64,000 nucleotides of DNA from UBA6022 sp038319685 (GCA_038319685.1 JBBQDN010000003.1:62001-126000); one strand, 5' to 3'; positions 18,401-26,157 are shown, counted from the first letter of the stretch. Notes: generated by a model not told the origin, from the letters alone. Translations and numbers: made by a program.

Positions 18401-19214
18401 ACATACTGACAAAGAACGCTTGACATGGGAAAGAGAACTACTCGGGCTCTATATCAGTGCGCATCCACTCGACAATTATGATGCGTATTTTGAAGAACAA
18501 ACTATTCCGCTCATGCGCATGACACCCGATGTTGATGGCAAAAAGGCAACTATCGGTGGACTAATTAGCACGGTACGAAGTATTATCACAAAATCGGGGA
18601 CAAAAATGGCATTTGTTGGGATCGAAGACAAAACAGCGGAAGGCGAGGTGATTATCTTCCCAAACCTATATGAACAAGTTGGTGCAAAATTGATTCAGGA
18701 CGCAGTGATTCGTGTGACGGGTAAGATGAGTGCCCGTGATCGTGATGGCAACCTCGGGACTGATGCCAAGATGATCGCCGATGAAGTAGTTATCGTGACG
18801 GATGAAGAACTGCGGACCTATGAGTCAACTGGACGCAAGATGGACGCACCAAAAATGAGCGCCAAAGTGAAGGCGATGCGTGTCGCCGAACACAAAGCAA
18901 AATATTCCAAAGGTGAAGTCAGTGCACCTGCTAGCTCACTACCGAAAGAGCCAGTGACGAGCAAACCTCGCCCGATCATGGATATTCCAGTCATTAAAAA
19001 ATTATATGTTCATGTCAAAAACACCGATGACCACGAAGCACTAATTGCCATCAAGCGGATCTGTAGCGAATTTCCGGGTAAAACTGATATTGTTTTAGTA
19101 CTTGGTGCCGATAAAAAATCTGCTATTAAAATGCCATTCAAGGTTGACGGCGGTGACGCGCTTATCAGTCAACTGGTCAAGCAAATTGGTGAAGATTGTG
19201 TTGTTTTAAAATAG
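15486..19214 (+). CDS. dnaE: DNA polymerase III subunit alpha
   Basis: This is the replicative polymerase, 1242 residues. Order: PHP domain ('HLHNHTHHSLLDG', 'AVTDHGTMSG'), palm with the two catalytic aspartates D437 and D439 in PDIDIDI (equivalent to E. coli D401/D403), fingers ('GPGRGSAAGS' nearby), 'HGVHAAGVVIAP', 'RPGPMQFIDSFIKRKHG', tandem HhH ('IKGVGVGAVEEIL') and an OB fold near 'TKSGTKMAFVGIEDKTAEGE'. The PHP histidines look intact, so it may proofread or hydrolyse pyrophosphate. TATACT at 15470-15475 ends 10 nt before ATG with no Shine-Dalgarno: a leaderless or nearly leaderless mRNA. Confidence 0.97.
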   Translation: MGVEIETKDAPQAQLQTVDYVHLHNHTHHSLLDGLTKVDELVSVVKKMGMEAVAVTDHGTMSGSIEFYKAAGDQGIKPIIGMEAYVAARSRHDRDPAKDKARYHLIILAMNETGYKNLMILSSKANLEGFYYKPRIDHELLEQNNEGLIILSGCASGEVAEQLRGDNYEEARKIASWYKSVFGDRYYLEMQDHGHPDSPAKWDVQVGINKYLEKLAKDLDIECVVTSDGHYISHDDQDAHEILLCVGTGSFLADEKRMSLKDFELHVADPVDIISRWGKTNPRAVTNTKLIADRCNLTIELGGILIPTFPVPDGETEKSFLDTLVYQGLSVRYGQIDPDKSKHLTVEAIRPTLRDDVRERLDMELGVLDSMGYNGYFLIVQDFINWGKAQGIIFGPGRGSAAGSIIAYALNITDLDPLKYDLLFERFLNPDRISMPDIDIDIQDTRRDEVIAYCAEKYGSSRVANIVTFGKMAARAAVRDVARVLQVPYAEADRLSKMIPPPVQGRHIPLSKSIVDDADLKREYETNPTAKMVFDYAVRLEGTIRSHGVHAAGVVIAPDDIVNYAPLEMAQKGVVSTQYSMGPVEELGLLKMDFLGLSNLTIINNALRIIKKVYKEDILLSKIPLDDVKTYELFQRGDTTGVFQLESAGMKRYLRELKPTVFEDIIAMVALYRPGPMQFIDSFIKRKHGQEEITYLHKGMEPALSSTYGILVYQEQFMQISKDWCGFTGGQADTLRKAVGKKKIDLMRKVKVDFVDGAIKHSGADKATAEKFWDQLEEFANYCFNKSHAACYGLISYWTAYLKAHHPDAFMAALMTSDQDDIDRLAIEITECKHMGITVMSPDVNESFVEFAIVPDEQKIRFGMAAIKGVGVGAVEEILRARKDGKFASIEDFAKRVSTSRFNKKAWDSLIKSGGFDAMGDRSDLLFNLETIQAFASKVQKEALSGQTDLFGGLGDMASIQPTVTLQAAPARHTDKERLTWERELLGLYISAHPLDNYDAYFEEQTIPLMRMTPDVDGKKATIGGLISTVRSIITKSGTKMAFVGIEDKTAEGEVIIFPNLYEQVGAKLIQDAVIRVTGKMSARDRDGNLGTDAKMIADEVVIVTDEELRTYESTGRKMDAPKMSAKVKAMRVAEHKAKYSKGEVSAPASSLPKEPVTSKPRPIMDIPVIKKLYVHVKNTDDHEALIAIKRICSEFPGKTDIVLVLGADKKSAIKMPFKVDGGDALISQLVKQIGEDCVVLK

Positions 19215-19694
19215 TACATTAGTATAATTTATTACCCGTTCACCACCCCTCTCACCGTCCTTCATCAGGGTCACTCTACGGGTGACCTTTGCAGGAATCA
19301 TCCCGTGGCGTTCGGCCTCCGCTACCGCTTCGCAAGCCCTCATGAAGGAGATAAGAGGACTAGCTCGTCACTAGAATAACCAAACAATCTATTTTCTCGA
19401 AAGTCTGCGATTTCCGCTCCAGGCCTGGTCATCTGCAGCGACCCGAGGACTCACGGTTTAAAAGACTGGAGTAATTCGCGAGGACGTGTCCATTACAAAT
19501 AACTAAAAGAAATGGTAATGGATCGATCCCTGAAAGGGTCGTTCCGCAGCGACCAGTCTTTTTAACTGGGAGTCCTCGGAGGAGTGAAGCCGACCAGCAG
19601 TTTTACGTTCCTTTTGCTGCCAAAAGGGACAAAAGATTTGTTTCTTTGGAAAAGAAAGGATGTGACGCTCTTATTTTAAAAAAGACAATCTACT
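19215..19694. repeat. Structured repeat element, copy 1 (5' end diverged or lost)
   Basis: This 480-nt gap has no gene. A left part (19248-19358) folds by itself: CCTCT/AGAGG, CCTTCAT (19259-19265)/ATGAAGG (19342-19348) and a GGTCAC/GTGACC hairpin. The conserved module is 19421-19661: helix P2 CCGAGGACTC (19443-19452)/GAGTCCTCGG (19570-19579), P3 AAAAGACTGG (19460-19469)/CCAGTCTTTT (19553-19562), P4 TCCATTAC (19489-19496)/GTAATGGA (19515-19522), P5 around 19524-19541. A GTTCCTTTTG/CAAAAGGGAC hairpin and the right terminus (TTTGTTTCTTTGG, AAAGAAAGGAT at 19651-19661) follow. No matching left terminus is seen. The same module recurs near 30.5 and 45.6 kb. Confidence 0.85.
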
Positions 19695-20183
19695 TCATCC
19701 ATTAGTCAGCCCATACAGCGCAATTCCAGTCGCGACACTGACATTAAACGATTCTTTCCGTCCCACCATCGGGATTTCGATCAGGTCGTCACATAATGCC
19801 CGTAGGTCACTCGTGATGCCTTCGACTTCTTCGCCTAGTAGTAGCACGACTTTGTCGGGTGCACTGTAATCAGCTAGTATAGTACTTCGATCATCCTGTT
19901 CTAATCCAACGATACGATACCCTTGATCCCGAAGTGATTGCAGATTTGGTATTTCTTGATATTCGAACGGGACAATCGTTTCAGCATCCAGAGCCGTTTT
20001 ATGAATCTGCGCCGTTAGTTTACTCGTGATATGAGGCAAACGAGTATCGGATTTCATTTGTGGATATGGCGTATAGCCACTAAGGATGATTTTTGATACA
20101 CCAAATCCTTCGGATGTCCTGAAAATAGACCCTACGTTATGAGTAGATCGAATATTATGGGCGATGACGATAATTTCGGGCAT
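19695..20183 (-). CDS. SpoU/TrmH-family RNA 2'-O-methyltransferase
   Basis: A 162-residue SPOUT-fold methyltransferase with all three motifs: 'NIRSTHNVGSIFRTSEGFG', 'VVLLLGEEVEGI' and 'IPMVGRKESFNVSVATGIAL'. It methylates a ribose in tRNA or rRNA using S-adenosylmethionine; the target cannot be read from sequence. It lacks the N-terminal RNA-binding extension of larger TrmH/RlmB proteins. The start at 20183 (MPEIIVIAH) is chosen because TATAAT (20191-20196, minus strand) overlaps the upstream ATG and ends 7 nt before this one. It is divergent from the PilB-like gene. Confidence 0.9.
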   Translation of the reverse strand: MPEIIVIAHNIRSTHNVGSIFRTSEGFGVSKIILSGYTPYPQMKSDTRLPHITSKLTAQIHKTALDAETIVPFEYQEIPNLQSLRDQGYRIVGLEQDDRSTILADYSAPDKVVLLLGEEVEGITSDLRALCDDLIEIPMVGRKESFNVSVATGIALYGLTNG

Positions 20184-20236
20184 TTCAGCCATTATACCAC
20201 TATAAAATGCTTACGTTTTCTGGTACGATAATGGTA

Positions 20237-21859
20237 ATGGATGAAGATAAAATACAGTCAACCCGTCGGCAACACGATGAGGATGCGACGCGTCAACGTG
20301 CGGCGATTTTAGCTTTACAATATCTTGATACGCGCGAAGTCGAAAATAACCTTGATCTAACGAGTGGCGTGCTGACAAACCAGGAAATGTATAGCGGACA
20401 CATTATTCCACTCATTGCCGGCAGTTCGAACGAAGCATATCGTTTTGGGGTCACCAGCCAGACCCCTCAGTCACTTATTAAATCAATGCAGACGACTTAT
20501 AATGATCGCGGCGACAATATTCAATTCTTCCTGATTAGCGGAAGTGGATTTAAAGCGTTCATGAATCGCTACGATCCCCCGAAGGAAGTTATTTATGACG
20601 ATATCGCTATCGCCAAAGACGGTGACAGTGACACGATTAGTGAAGTCAGTAAAACACTTAATTCAGTCAGTACTGACAGAGTATTTGACTACCTTATCGA
20701 TCAGGCAGACAAATTGGGCGCAAGTGATATCCATATCGAAAACGAACGAACATACATTCGTGTCCGTATGCGCGTGGACGGTGCGCTGCATGCTGTGGCT
20801 GACCTTGAAAAAGATCGGTATCGTGTCCTGATGGGCGCACTTGGGTCACGGGCGAATATTTCTATTGCCGCGACAACCCCACAGTCTGGACATATGCAAA
20901 AAGAAATCACTCGTGGTGGCAGCACGCACCTTTTAAACCTGCGTATTGAAACAGTCCCAACACTGTATGGCCAAGACGCGGTGATGCGTTTGTTTAACTT
21001 TGACGAAAGTCTGCTCAATCTTGATTTACTTGGTATTCCTGCCCGGCAGCGTCACGAAATTGATGAGGTGATTCGTCATCCTAGGGGCATGGTTCTGATG
21101 GTCGGTCCGACTGGCTCCGGCAAGTCAACAACGTTATACAGTATGTTGAATGCATTGAATACACCCGACCGTAAACTAATCACACTCGAAGATCCGATTG
21201 AGTATGGCCTCACGGGTATTTCACAGATCCCGATTGATACAACACACGGCCAAAGTTTTGCGGACGGTCTCCGTGCAGTCCTACGACTTGACCCAGATGT
21301 CGTGATGGTTGGTGAGATTCGTGATGTCGACACAGCCAAAACCGCTATCCAAGCGTCAATCACTGGCCACTTGGTACTTTCGAGTTTTCACGCTAATTCA
21401 ACCAGCGCGGCATTTAGTCGTATGATTGATCTCATCGGAACCAATCCTATTTTTAGTACGGCAATTCGATTGGTGATCGCACAACGTTTGGTCCGAAAAT
21501 TGCACGATGATTCCAAAGAAGAATACGAACCGGACGATGCAACACGGAATTATGTTCGCGGTGTCCTGCAAGATCTACCTGATGATGTTGAAAAACCTGA
21601 TTTCGACAACTTCAAATTATGGCGACCAGTTCCGACTGTAGATGTTCCGTTTGGGTACAAAGGGCGTATTGTGATCATGGAACAAATGGTGGTGAATGAA
21701 AACATTCAAAAATTCCTTCGTGGTGACATCAAAGACGTCAATACCGAAGAAATCGAACGAGTTGCACGACAAAATGGCCTCGTGACACTGACACAGGTTG
21801 GTGTTCTAGCGGCACTCCGCGGTGAAACTACCCTCGAAGAGATCAGTCGCGTTATTTAG
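20237..21859 (+). CDS. Type IV pilus assembly ATPase (PilB/GspE family)
   Basis: A 540-residue secretion ATPase with an N-terminal domain, 'ASDIHIENERTYIRVRMRVD', Walker A GPTGSGKST, Asp box 'LEDPIEYGLTGISQ', Walker B 'DVVMVGEIRD' and His box 'TGHLVLSSFHAN'. It powers pilus extension; type IV pili are used by Saccharibacteria for twitching and host attachment. The zinc-binding tetracysteine motif of many PilB proteins is absent. ATG 20237 is chosen because TACGAT (20224-20229) ends 7 nt upstream; the earlier ATG at 20207 precedes it. No other pilus gene is adjacent. Confidence 0.92.
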   Translation: MDEDKIQSTRRQHDEDATRQRAAILALQYLDTREVENNLDLTSGVLTNQEMYSGHIIPLIAGSSNEAYRFGVTSQTPQSLIKSMQTTYNDRGDNIQFFLISGSGFKAFMNRYDPPKEVIYDDIAIAKDGDSDTISEVSKTLNSVSTDRVFDYLIDQADKLGASDIHIENERTYIRVRMRVDGALHAVADLEKDRYRVLMGALGSRANISIAATTPQSGHMQKEITRGGSTHLLNLRIETVPTLYGQDAVMRLFNFDESLLNLDLLGIPARQRHEIDEVIRHPRGMVLMVGPTGSGKSTTLYSMLNALNTPDRKLITLEDPIEYGLTGISQIPIDTTHGQSFADGLRAVLRLDPDVVMVGEIRDVDTAKTAIQASITGHLVLSSFHANSTSAAFSRMIDLIGTNPIFSTAIRLVIAQRLVRKLHDDSKEEYEPDDATRNYVRGVLQDLPDDVEKPDFDNFKLWRPVPTVDVPFGYKGRIVIMEQMVVNENIQKFLRGDIKDVNTEEIERVARQNGLVTLTQVGVLAALRGETTLEEISRVI

Positions 21860-21930
21860 GGGGGAGATAGAATGTGGAATTTGGAATATGGGAGATGGCA
21901 AGTGACAAATGACAGGTGTTTTTTTCGTCA

Positions 21931-23067
21931 TTAGCGGATGATGGCGGCGATTGAAGGCACGAGGCGCTCGTCAAACACACTTGGGATGACGTGATCGGCA
22001 TCGATTTCATCGACAAGCCCTGCAATAACTTCGGCAGCAGCAATTTTATGTTCGTCGGTGATCATCGTGACACCGTTATCAAGTGCGCCGCGGAAAATAC
22101 CCGGAAAAGCAATCGCGTTATTGACCTGGTTGGGAAAATCGCTACGACCAGTCGCGATGACTGCAGTACCGGCAGTCTTTGCAATGTCAGGCATGATTTC
22201 CGGAGTTGGGTTAGACAGGGCAAAGACAACGGGCTTATCAGCCATAGTAGCGATCATGTCGGATGTGAGGAGCCCAGGTTTACTGACACCGATAAAGATA
22301 TCCGCATCTTTAATCGCATCTTCAAGCGAGCCACTTTGTGATCCATCAACGTAATCGAGGAGGGCTTTCTTTTCGTCATTTAAATCTTCACGACTTTCAC
22401 CAATGATGCCCTTACTATCAACTGCAATAATTTGTGGTTTTGCATACAGGTGCAGCAGTTTTGTAATTGCGGTTCCAGCCGCACCCGCACCAATGATCAC
22501 GATTTTAGTATCCGAGAGGTTTTTACTGACAACTTTCATTGAATTGATGAGACCAGCTAGAACAACAACTGCCGTCCCATGTTGATCATCGTGAAATACA
22601 GGGATATCAAGTTCTGCCTTCAGTCGTTCTTCGACTTCGAAACAAATCGGTGCAGCAATATCTTCGAGATTGATCGCACCAAAACTTGATGCAATTGCCT
22701 TAACAGTAGCGACGATTTCGTCCGCGGTGTGAACATCAAGTGTAATCGGGACACTATCGATATCTGCAAAATGTTTGAATAAAAGTGCTTTGCCTTCCAT
22801 GACCGGCATTGATGCTTTGGGACCGATATTGCCTAGGCCTAGGACGGCTGACCCATCAGAAATGACGGCGACAAGATTATTTGTCCATGTATACACAGGC
22901 AGCAACGAAGAATCGTCAGCGATTGCCTGACTGACGGCGGCGACACCAGGGGTGTAATACGCGCTGAGTAATTCTTTGGTAAGTTCGCTGGTATCACGAA
23001 GTGCCATCGTAATCTTTCCTTTGTGTTGTTTGTGGAGTTCGAGTGCGATGGTATTGTAGTCTGTCAT
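21931..23067 (-). CDS. NAD(P)-dependent malic enzyme, short form
   Basis: It oxidatively decarboxylates malate to pyruvate. The 378-residue length fits the short bacterial form. Visible are 'LLSAYYTPGVAAVSQAIA', the substrate/metal loop 'VLGLGNIGPKASMPVMEGKA', 'VFHDDQHGTAVVVLAGLINS' and the Rossmann motif 'IVIIGAGAAGTAI'. It is one of few central-carbon enzymes here and could supply pyruvate and NAD(P)H in a fermentative metabolism. The start at 23067 (MTDYNTIALE) follows TATAAT (23077-23082, minus strand) by 9 nt; upstream in-frame codons precede the -10 box. Confidence 0.93.
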   Translation of the reverse strand: MTDYNTIALELHKQHKGKITMALRDTSELTKELLSAYYTPGVAAVSQAIADDSSLLPVYTWTNNLVAVISDGSAVLGLGNIGPKASMPVMEGKALLFKHFADIDSVPITLDVHTADEIVATVKAIASSFGAINLEDIAAPICFEVEERLKAELDIPVFHDDQHGTAVVVLAGLINSMKVVSKNLSDTKIVIIGAGAAGTAITKLLHLYAKPQIIAVDSKGIIGESREDLNDEKKALLDYVDGSQSGSLEDAIKDADIFIGVSKPGLLTSDMIATMADKPVVFALSNPTPEIMPDIAKTAGTAVIATGRSDFPNQVNNAIAFPGIFRGALDNGVTMITDEHKIAAAEVIAGLVDEIDADHVIPSVFDERLVPSIAAIIR

Positions 23068-23210
23068 AGTGTTTTTATTATAGCGCCGATTCATTTTTTT
23101 AGCTTGCTGGGTTAGGAAGTCAACGACTATTTTCACGGAGCGCTAGTAATAAGTGGAAATATTTGTACCTACTCGAGTACTTGTGGTCTCAAAGTGAAGT
23201 GGGTCATGAA

Positions 23211-23239
23211 TTGACATATAACCTCTGTAATGTTAAAGT
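23211..23239 (+). promoter_or_regulatory. Promoter of the SDR gene
   Basis: A perfect TTGACA (23211-23216), a 17-bp spacer and TAAAGT (23234-23239). Transcription from about 23246 leaves a ~35-nt leader with AAGGGA before ATG 23280. Confidence 0.65.
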
Positions 23240-23279
23240 ATTATGGACGTTCAACTACAACCGAAGGGATGTGGACGCC

Positions 23280-24068
23280 ATGCCCGGTATCGATACTGGA
23301 CTGAAGAACAAGGTCGTTGTCGTGACAGGAGGTGGACAAGGCATCGGTCTTGCGACTGCGGAAGCATTCGCAGCGCAAGAGGCGGTTGTCATCATCGCTG
23401 ACATGAAGGGCTCTCAGGGTGCGGGAGCAGCAGACCAGCTCGTGGCACGAGGAATGAACGTGTCATTCCTGCCGCTCGACGTGACGTCCGAAGATGGGGT
23501 GGGTGAATTTTTCGAAAACACCGTACCTGGCATTTTCGAACGGTATGTCGATGTATTGGTCAACAATGCTGGCGTCACTGACGACAGTCAATTGGTCAAG
23601 ATTGCGCCTGACGGAGAGGTGATCAAGATGAGCCTAGCGCAGTGGCGCAAAGTCATCGAGGTCAACCTGACTGGTTCCTGGCTCTGTGCCCGCGACGTTC
23701 TGCCCGGCATGATCAGACGCCGGAGTGGCGTGATCCTATTTGCATCGAGCGTGATTGCACGTGACGGCGGGTTCGGTCAAACGAACTACGCGGCGAGCAA
23801 GTGTGGCATCGAAGGCGTCGTCGCTTCTCTGTCGCGTGAAGTAGGAAAGTACGGTGTTCGCGTGAACGCCGTGGCTCCTGGTTACACACAGACGAGCATG
23901 ATGGATACCGTCCCCGACGATGTCCTTGCCAAGCTCGCGAAAAGCGCACCACTGCGGCGTCTCGGGAATCCTGGTGACATTGCGAACGCATACGTCAGCC
24001 TGGCGTCAGACCAGTCCAGGTACATCACCGGCGCGGTTCTCTCTGTCGATGGTGGACTTCGGGTCTGA
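23280..24068 (+). CDS. SDR-family oxidoreductase (FabG-like), probably acquired
   Basis: A 262-residue classical short-chain dehydrogenase: TGGGQGIG cofactor motif, NNAG in 'VNNAGVTDD', catalytic Ser in 'FASSVIARDGG', and YAASK for the Tyr/Lys pair; the C-terminus 'YITGAVLSVDGG' is typical of 3-oxoacyl-ACP reductase and related SDRs. The exact substrate cannot be fixed. Codons are clearly more G/C-rich (GTC, CTC, CGC, GGC) than in neighbours, and promoter and ribosome site are classical, so transfer from a G/C-richer bacterium is likely. Together with the desaturase it could touch acyl-ACP metabolism, but that is inference. Confidence 0.85.
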   Translation: MPGIDTGLKNKVVVVTGGGQGIGLATAEAFAAQEAVVIIADMKGSQGAGAADQLVARGMNVSFLPLDVTSEDGVGEFFENTVPGIFERYVDVLVNNAGVTDDSQLVKIAPDGEVIKMSLAQWRKVIEVNLTGSWLCARDVLPGMIRRRSGVILFASSVIARDGGFGQTNYAASKCGIEGVVASLSREVGKYGVRVNAVAPGYTQTSMMDTVPDDVLAKLAKSAPLRRLGNPGDIANAYVSLASDQSRYITGAVLSVDGGLRV

Positions 24069-24084
24069 CGGAGCGTCACAACAG

Positions 24085-24119
24085 GCGGAGGAGTTCGGAC
24101 ACACGTCCAGCTCCTTCGC
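24085..24119 (+). terminator. Hairpin after the SDR gene
   Basis: GCGGAGGAG (24085-24093) pairs with CTCCTTCGC (24111-24119), with an inner GGAC/GTCC. No long T tract follows; it probably marks the 3' end of the SDR transcript. Confidence 0.6.
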
Positions 24120-24210
24120 TTGTGCACTACAACTTTATTCAGAATTTATTTAATCGGAATCTTCGCTTACATTTGTTGGTACAAAAATAAGAATATATAC
24201 AGAATGTACA

Positions 24211-24300
24211 GGTTGAACGATACGTAATGGTTTGTGATCTATAGGATATTGTATTTTTATCGTTCAACCCCTTTAAAAAAACTAAAACGTATGCTATAGT
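24211..24300 (+). promoter_or_regulatory. Inverted repeat and promoter region before rplS
   Basis: GGTTGAACGAT (24211-24221) and ATCGTTCAACC (24259-24269) form a perfect 11-bp inverted repeat with a 37-nt loop, followed by a run of A. It lies upstream of TATAGT (24295-24300), the likely rplS -10 box. It may be a bidirectional terminator insulating rplS or a protein-binding site. Confidence 0.45.
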
Positions 24301-24340
24301 TAGTAACTGATTGTATTATAAATAGTAAAGCGAGAGATAT

Positions 24341-24772
24341 ATGAGTTTTGCACTTATTCAAAAGGTTAACGACGAGCAGAAAAAAGCAGGCGTTGTTGAT
24401 GTAAAAAGTGGCGACACGGTTCGTGTTCACCAGAAAATTAAAGAAGGTACCAAAGAACGTATTCAGATTTTTGAAGGCGTTGTTATCCGTACTGATCGTA
24501 ATAATTCACACACCGCACGTATTACTGTCCGTAAAATTGCCAGTAGTATTGGTGTTGAAAAAAGTTTTCTTCTGCATAGTCCTCTTGTTGACAAGATCGA
24601 GATTGTTCGCCGTGCGAAAGTTCGTCGTAACTACCTCTCATTCCTCCGTAACCGCAGTGGTAAGAGCGCTCGCCTTACTGCTAAAGATTTTGACCGCGAA
24701 GCAGTTAACAAGGTTGCCGAAGCTCCTGTCAAAGAAGTTGTCGCAGAACCAGTCGCTGAAAAAGCAGAATAA
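24341..24772 (+). CDS. rplS: 50S ribosomal protein L19
   Basis: L19 sits at the 30S-50S interface. The 143-residue protein shows the family sequence 'SGDTVRVHQKIKEGTKERIQ', 'FEGVVIRTDRNNSHTARITV' and 'KVRRNYLSFLRNRSGKSAR'. A C-terminal extension of about 25 residues rich in Ala/Val/Glu/Lys ('APVKEVVAEPVAEKAE') is not found in compact L19 proteins and is probably disordered. It is transcribed alone with its own terminator; the usual neighbours rpsP, rimM and trmD are absent. Confidence 0.97.
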   Translation: MSFALIQKVNDEQKKAGVVDVKSGDTVRVHQKIKEGTKERIQIFEGVVIRTDRNNSHTARITVRKIASSIGVEKSFLLHSPLVDKIEIVRRAKVRRNYLSFLRNRSGKSARLTAKDFDREAVNKVAEAPVKEVVAEPVAEKAE

Positions 24773-24793
24773 TAAACTCTCGTTTATAAAAAT

Positions 24794-24824
24794 AAACACC
24801 CTAGATAAAATCAGGGTGTTTTTG
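24794..24824 (+). terminator. Terminator after rplS
   Basis: AAACACCCT (24794-24802) pairs with AGGGTGTTT (24813-24821), followed by T residues. A clear intrinsic terminator. Confidence 0.85.
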
Positions 24825-24861
24825 ATTGTCGTGGGATATGCAAAGTGAGGAGCGACTCGTC

Positions 24862-24887
24862 GGGATCGGGGCATGTGCCCCGATCCC
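24862..24887 (-). terminator. Strong hairpin after the small minus-strand gene
   Basis: GGGATCGGGGCA and TGCCCCGATCCC form a perfect 12-bp stem beginning 7 nt after the stop of the 24895-25101 gene. No T tract follows on the minus strand. It is probably a 3'-end or terminator structure. Confidence 0.6.
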
Positions 24888-24894
24888 AGAACGG

Positions 24895-25101
24895 TTACTT
24901 GTGCCTGTAGCCGCACAGCTTTTTCAGCTCGATAAGCTCAGAGGCGGTTGGAGTGCCGTTCACCGTACTAAATGCATTGAGAACATGTTTCCATGCCGTT
25001 CGTGTGCTTTTCCTCCGGTATTGCAGTATAGTAGCGATCAATACAGTTTCATTCGGAGTGGAAGTTGGCTTTGCGTCCTCACTCGTGGCCCATTCAGCCA
25101 T
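24895..25101 (-). CDS. Small hypothetical protein, likely acquired
   Basis: A 68-residue protein (MAEWATSEDAKPTS... CGYRHK), Ser/Thr-rich at the N-terminus, with a basic middle 'QYRRKSTRTAWKHVLNAFS'. No family is recognised. GAGGAG lies about 6 nt before ATG, a TTGACA box is at 25179-25184 on the minus strand, and a strong hairpin follows the stop. Flanking 13-bp inverted repeats and G/C-richer codons suggest a small mobile or acquired gene. Confidence 0.55.
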   Translation of the reverse strand: MAEWATSEDAKPTSTPNETVLIATILQYRRKSTRTAWKHVLNAFSTVNGTPTASELIELKKLCGYRHK

Positions 25102-25201
25102 GGTATCTCCTCACTTTGCGGGTACTCTTGCCAAATGGTGGTTAGAGTTATTCATACCGTACTAGTAAAAGCATTACATGTCAATAGTCTACAATAAAGA
25201 C

Positions 25202-26155
25202 ATGATTCTAGGGATTGATGAAGTCGGTCGTGGGCCATGGGCAGGGCCGCTTGTGGTTGGTGCGGTCGTGCTGGGGGGTGTGGCTATCGAAGGTCTGACC
25301 GATAGTAAAAAACTCACCAAAAAACGACGAACGGAACTCGACATTATTATTCGTCGTGACGTGGCCGGATTTGGGCTTGGTTGGGTGACGGCAGCTGAGA
25401 TAGATGAGATTGGTTTGTCGGCAGCACTGAGGCTCGCAACCAGGCGTGCTGTGCAACAGGTGACGGTATCATATCACGAGATTATTATTGATGGTACGAT
25501 CAATTTTTTGGCCGACACGACAAAAGGTCACTACGTCACGACAATGCCCAAAGCCGATTTGCTAGTGCCAAGTGTGTCGGCGGCGTCCATTATCGCAAAA
25601 GTCGCCCGTGACAAGTATATGACAGAACAAGACGTGATCTATCCTGGCTATAAATTTGCATCCCATGTTGGGTATGGCACAGCAGCTCACCGCACGGCGA
25701 TTGAAAAACTCGGCGTGACGCCGCTCCATCGACTGTCATTTGCGCCACTTGCAAAGTACCAGACACTAGATCCGCAACTCGAAAAAATCGCGCCACTAAC
25801 TTCGACAATAGTCACGACTAAGCGGATTGGTGACCTGGCAGAAAACGTAGTAGCCGAATATCTTGTTCATCAGGGCCACATGATTATTGAACGAAATTGG
25901 AAAACAAAATACTGTGAGATTGATATTATTTCGGTATTTAACGAAACAATTTATTTTACGGAAGTAAAATACCGTCGTACGTCCAAGCAGGGCGATGGAC
26001 TAGCAGCAATCACGCCACAAAAAGTGCGTCAGATGACATTCGCTGCAAAAATATATCAACAAAAAAATCACATTGCCGACACTAACCTGCGACTGGCTGC
26101 CGCATCGGTCGCGGGCGAGCCACTAGCAATCGAAACTTGGTTTGCAATCGACTAA
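25202..26155 (+). CDS. rnhB: RNase HII fused to a UPF0102 (YraN) nuclease-like domain
   Basis: A 317-residue fusion. Residues 1 to about 195 are RNase HII, which removes ribonucleotides and RNA primers from DNA: acidic residues in 'GIDEVGRGPWAGP', 'DSKKL', 'IIIDG' and 'SAASIIAKVARD'. Residues from about 205 are UPF0102: 'GDLAENVVAEYLVHQGHMI', 'RNWKTKYCEIDII' and 'FTEVKYR', the restriction-endonuclease-like core with E and D-x-ExK-type residues. The two genes are often neighbours in other bacteria; here they are one polypeptide with no stop between. ATG 25202 is chosen because TACAAT (25190-25195) ends 6 nt upstream. Confidence 0.9.
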   Translation: MILGIDEVGRGPWAGPLVVGAVVLGGVAIEGLTDSKKLTKKRRTELDIIIRRDVAGFGLGWVTAAEIDEIGLSAALRLATRRAVQQVTVSYHEIIIDGTINFLADTTKGHYVTTMPKADLLVPSVSAASIIAKVARDKYMTEQDVIYPGYKFASHVGYGTAAHRTAIEKLGVTPLHRLSFAPLAKYQTLDPQLEKIAPLTSTIVTTKRIGDLAENVVAEYLVHQGHMIIERNWKTKYCEIDIISVFNETIYFTEVKYRRTSKQGDGLAAITPQKVRQMTFAAKIYQQKNHIADTNLRLAAASVAGEPLAIETWFAID

Positions 26156-26157
26156 TA

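Larger units (their letters stand above)
24840..25119. repeat. 13-bp inverted repeat flanking a small gene
   Basis: GCAAAGTGAGGAG at 24840-24852 recurs inverted as CTCCTCACTTTGC at 25107-25119. The right copy includes the ribosome site of the minus-strand gene; the left copy lies past its terminator. The gene between is thus framed as a unit. Confidence 0.6.

Noticed and set aside
23163..23279. Upstream start for the SDR gene
   Set aside because: The added residues lie over a perfect TTGACA/TAAAGT promoter and do not resemble an SDR N-terminus.
24826..25197. Plus-strand 123-codon frame opposite the 24895-25101 gene
   Set aside because: It covers the terminator hairpin and inverted repeats, is rich in Cys and aromatic residues without a pattern, and has no ribosome site; the minus-strand gene has promoter, ribosome site and hairpin.
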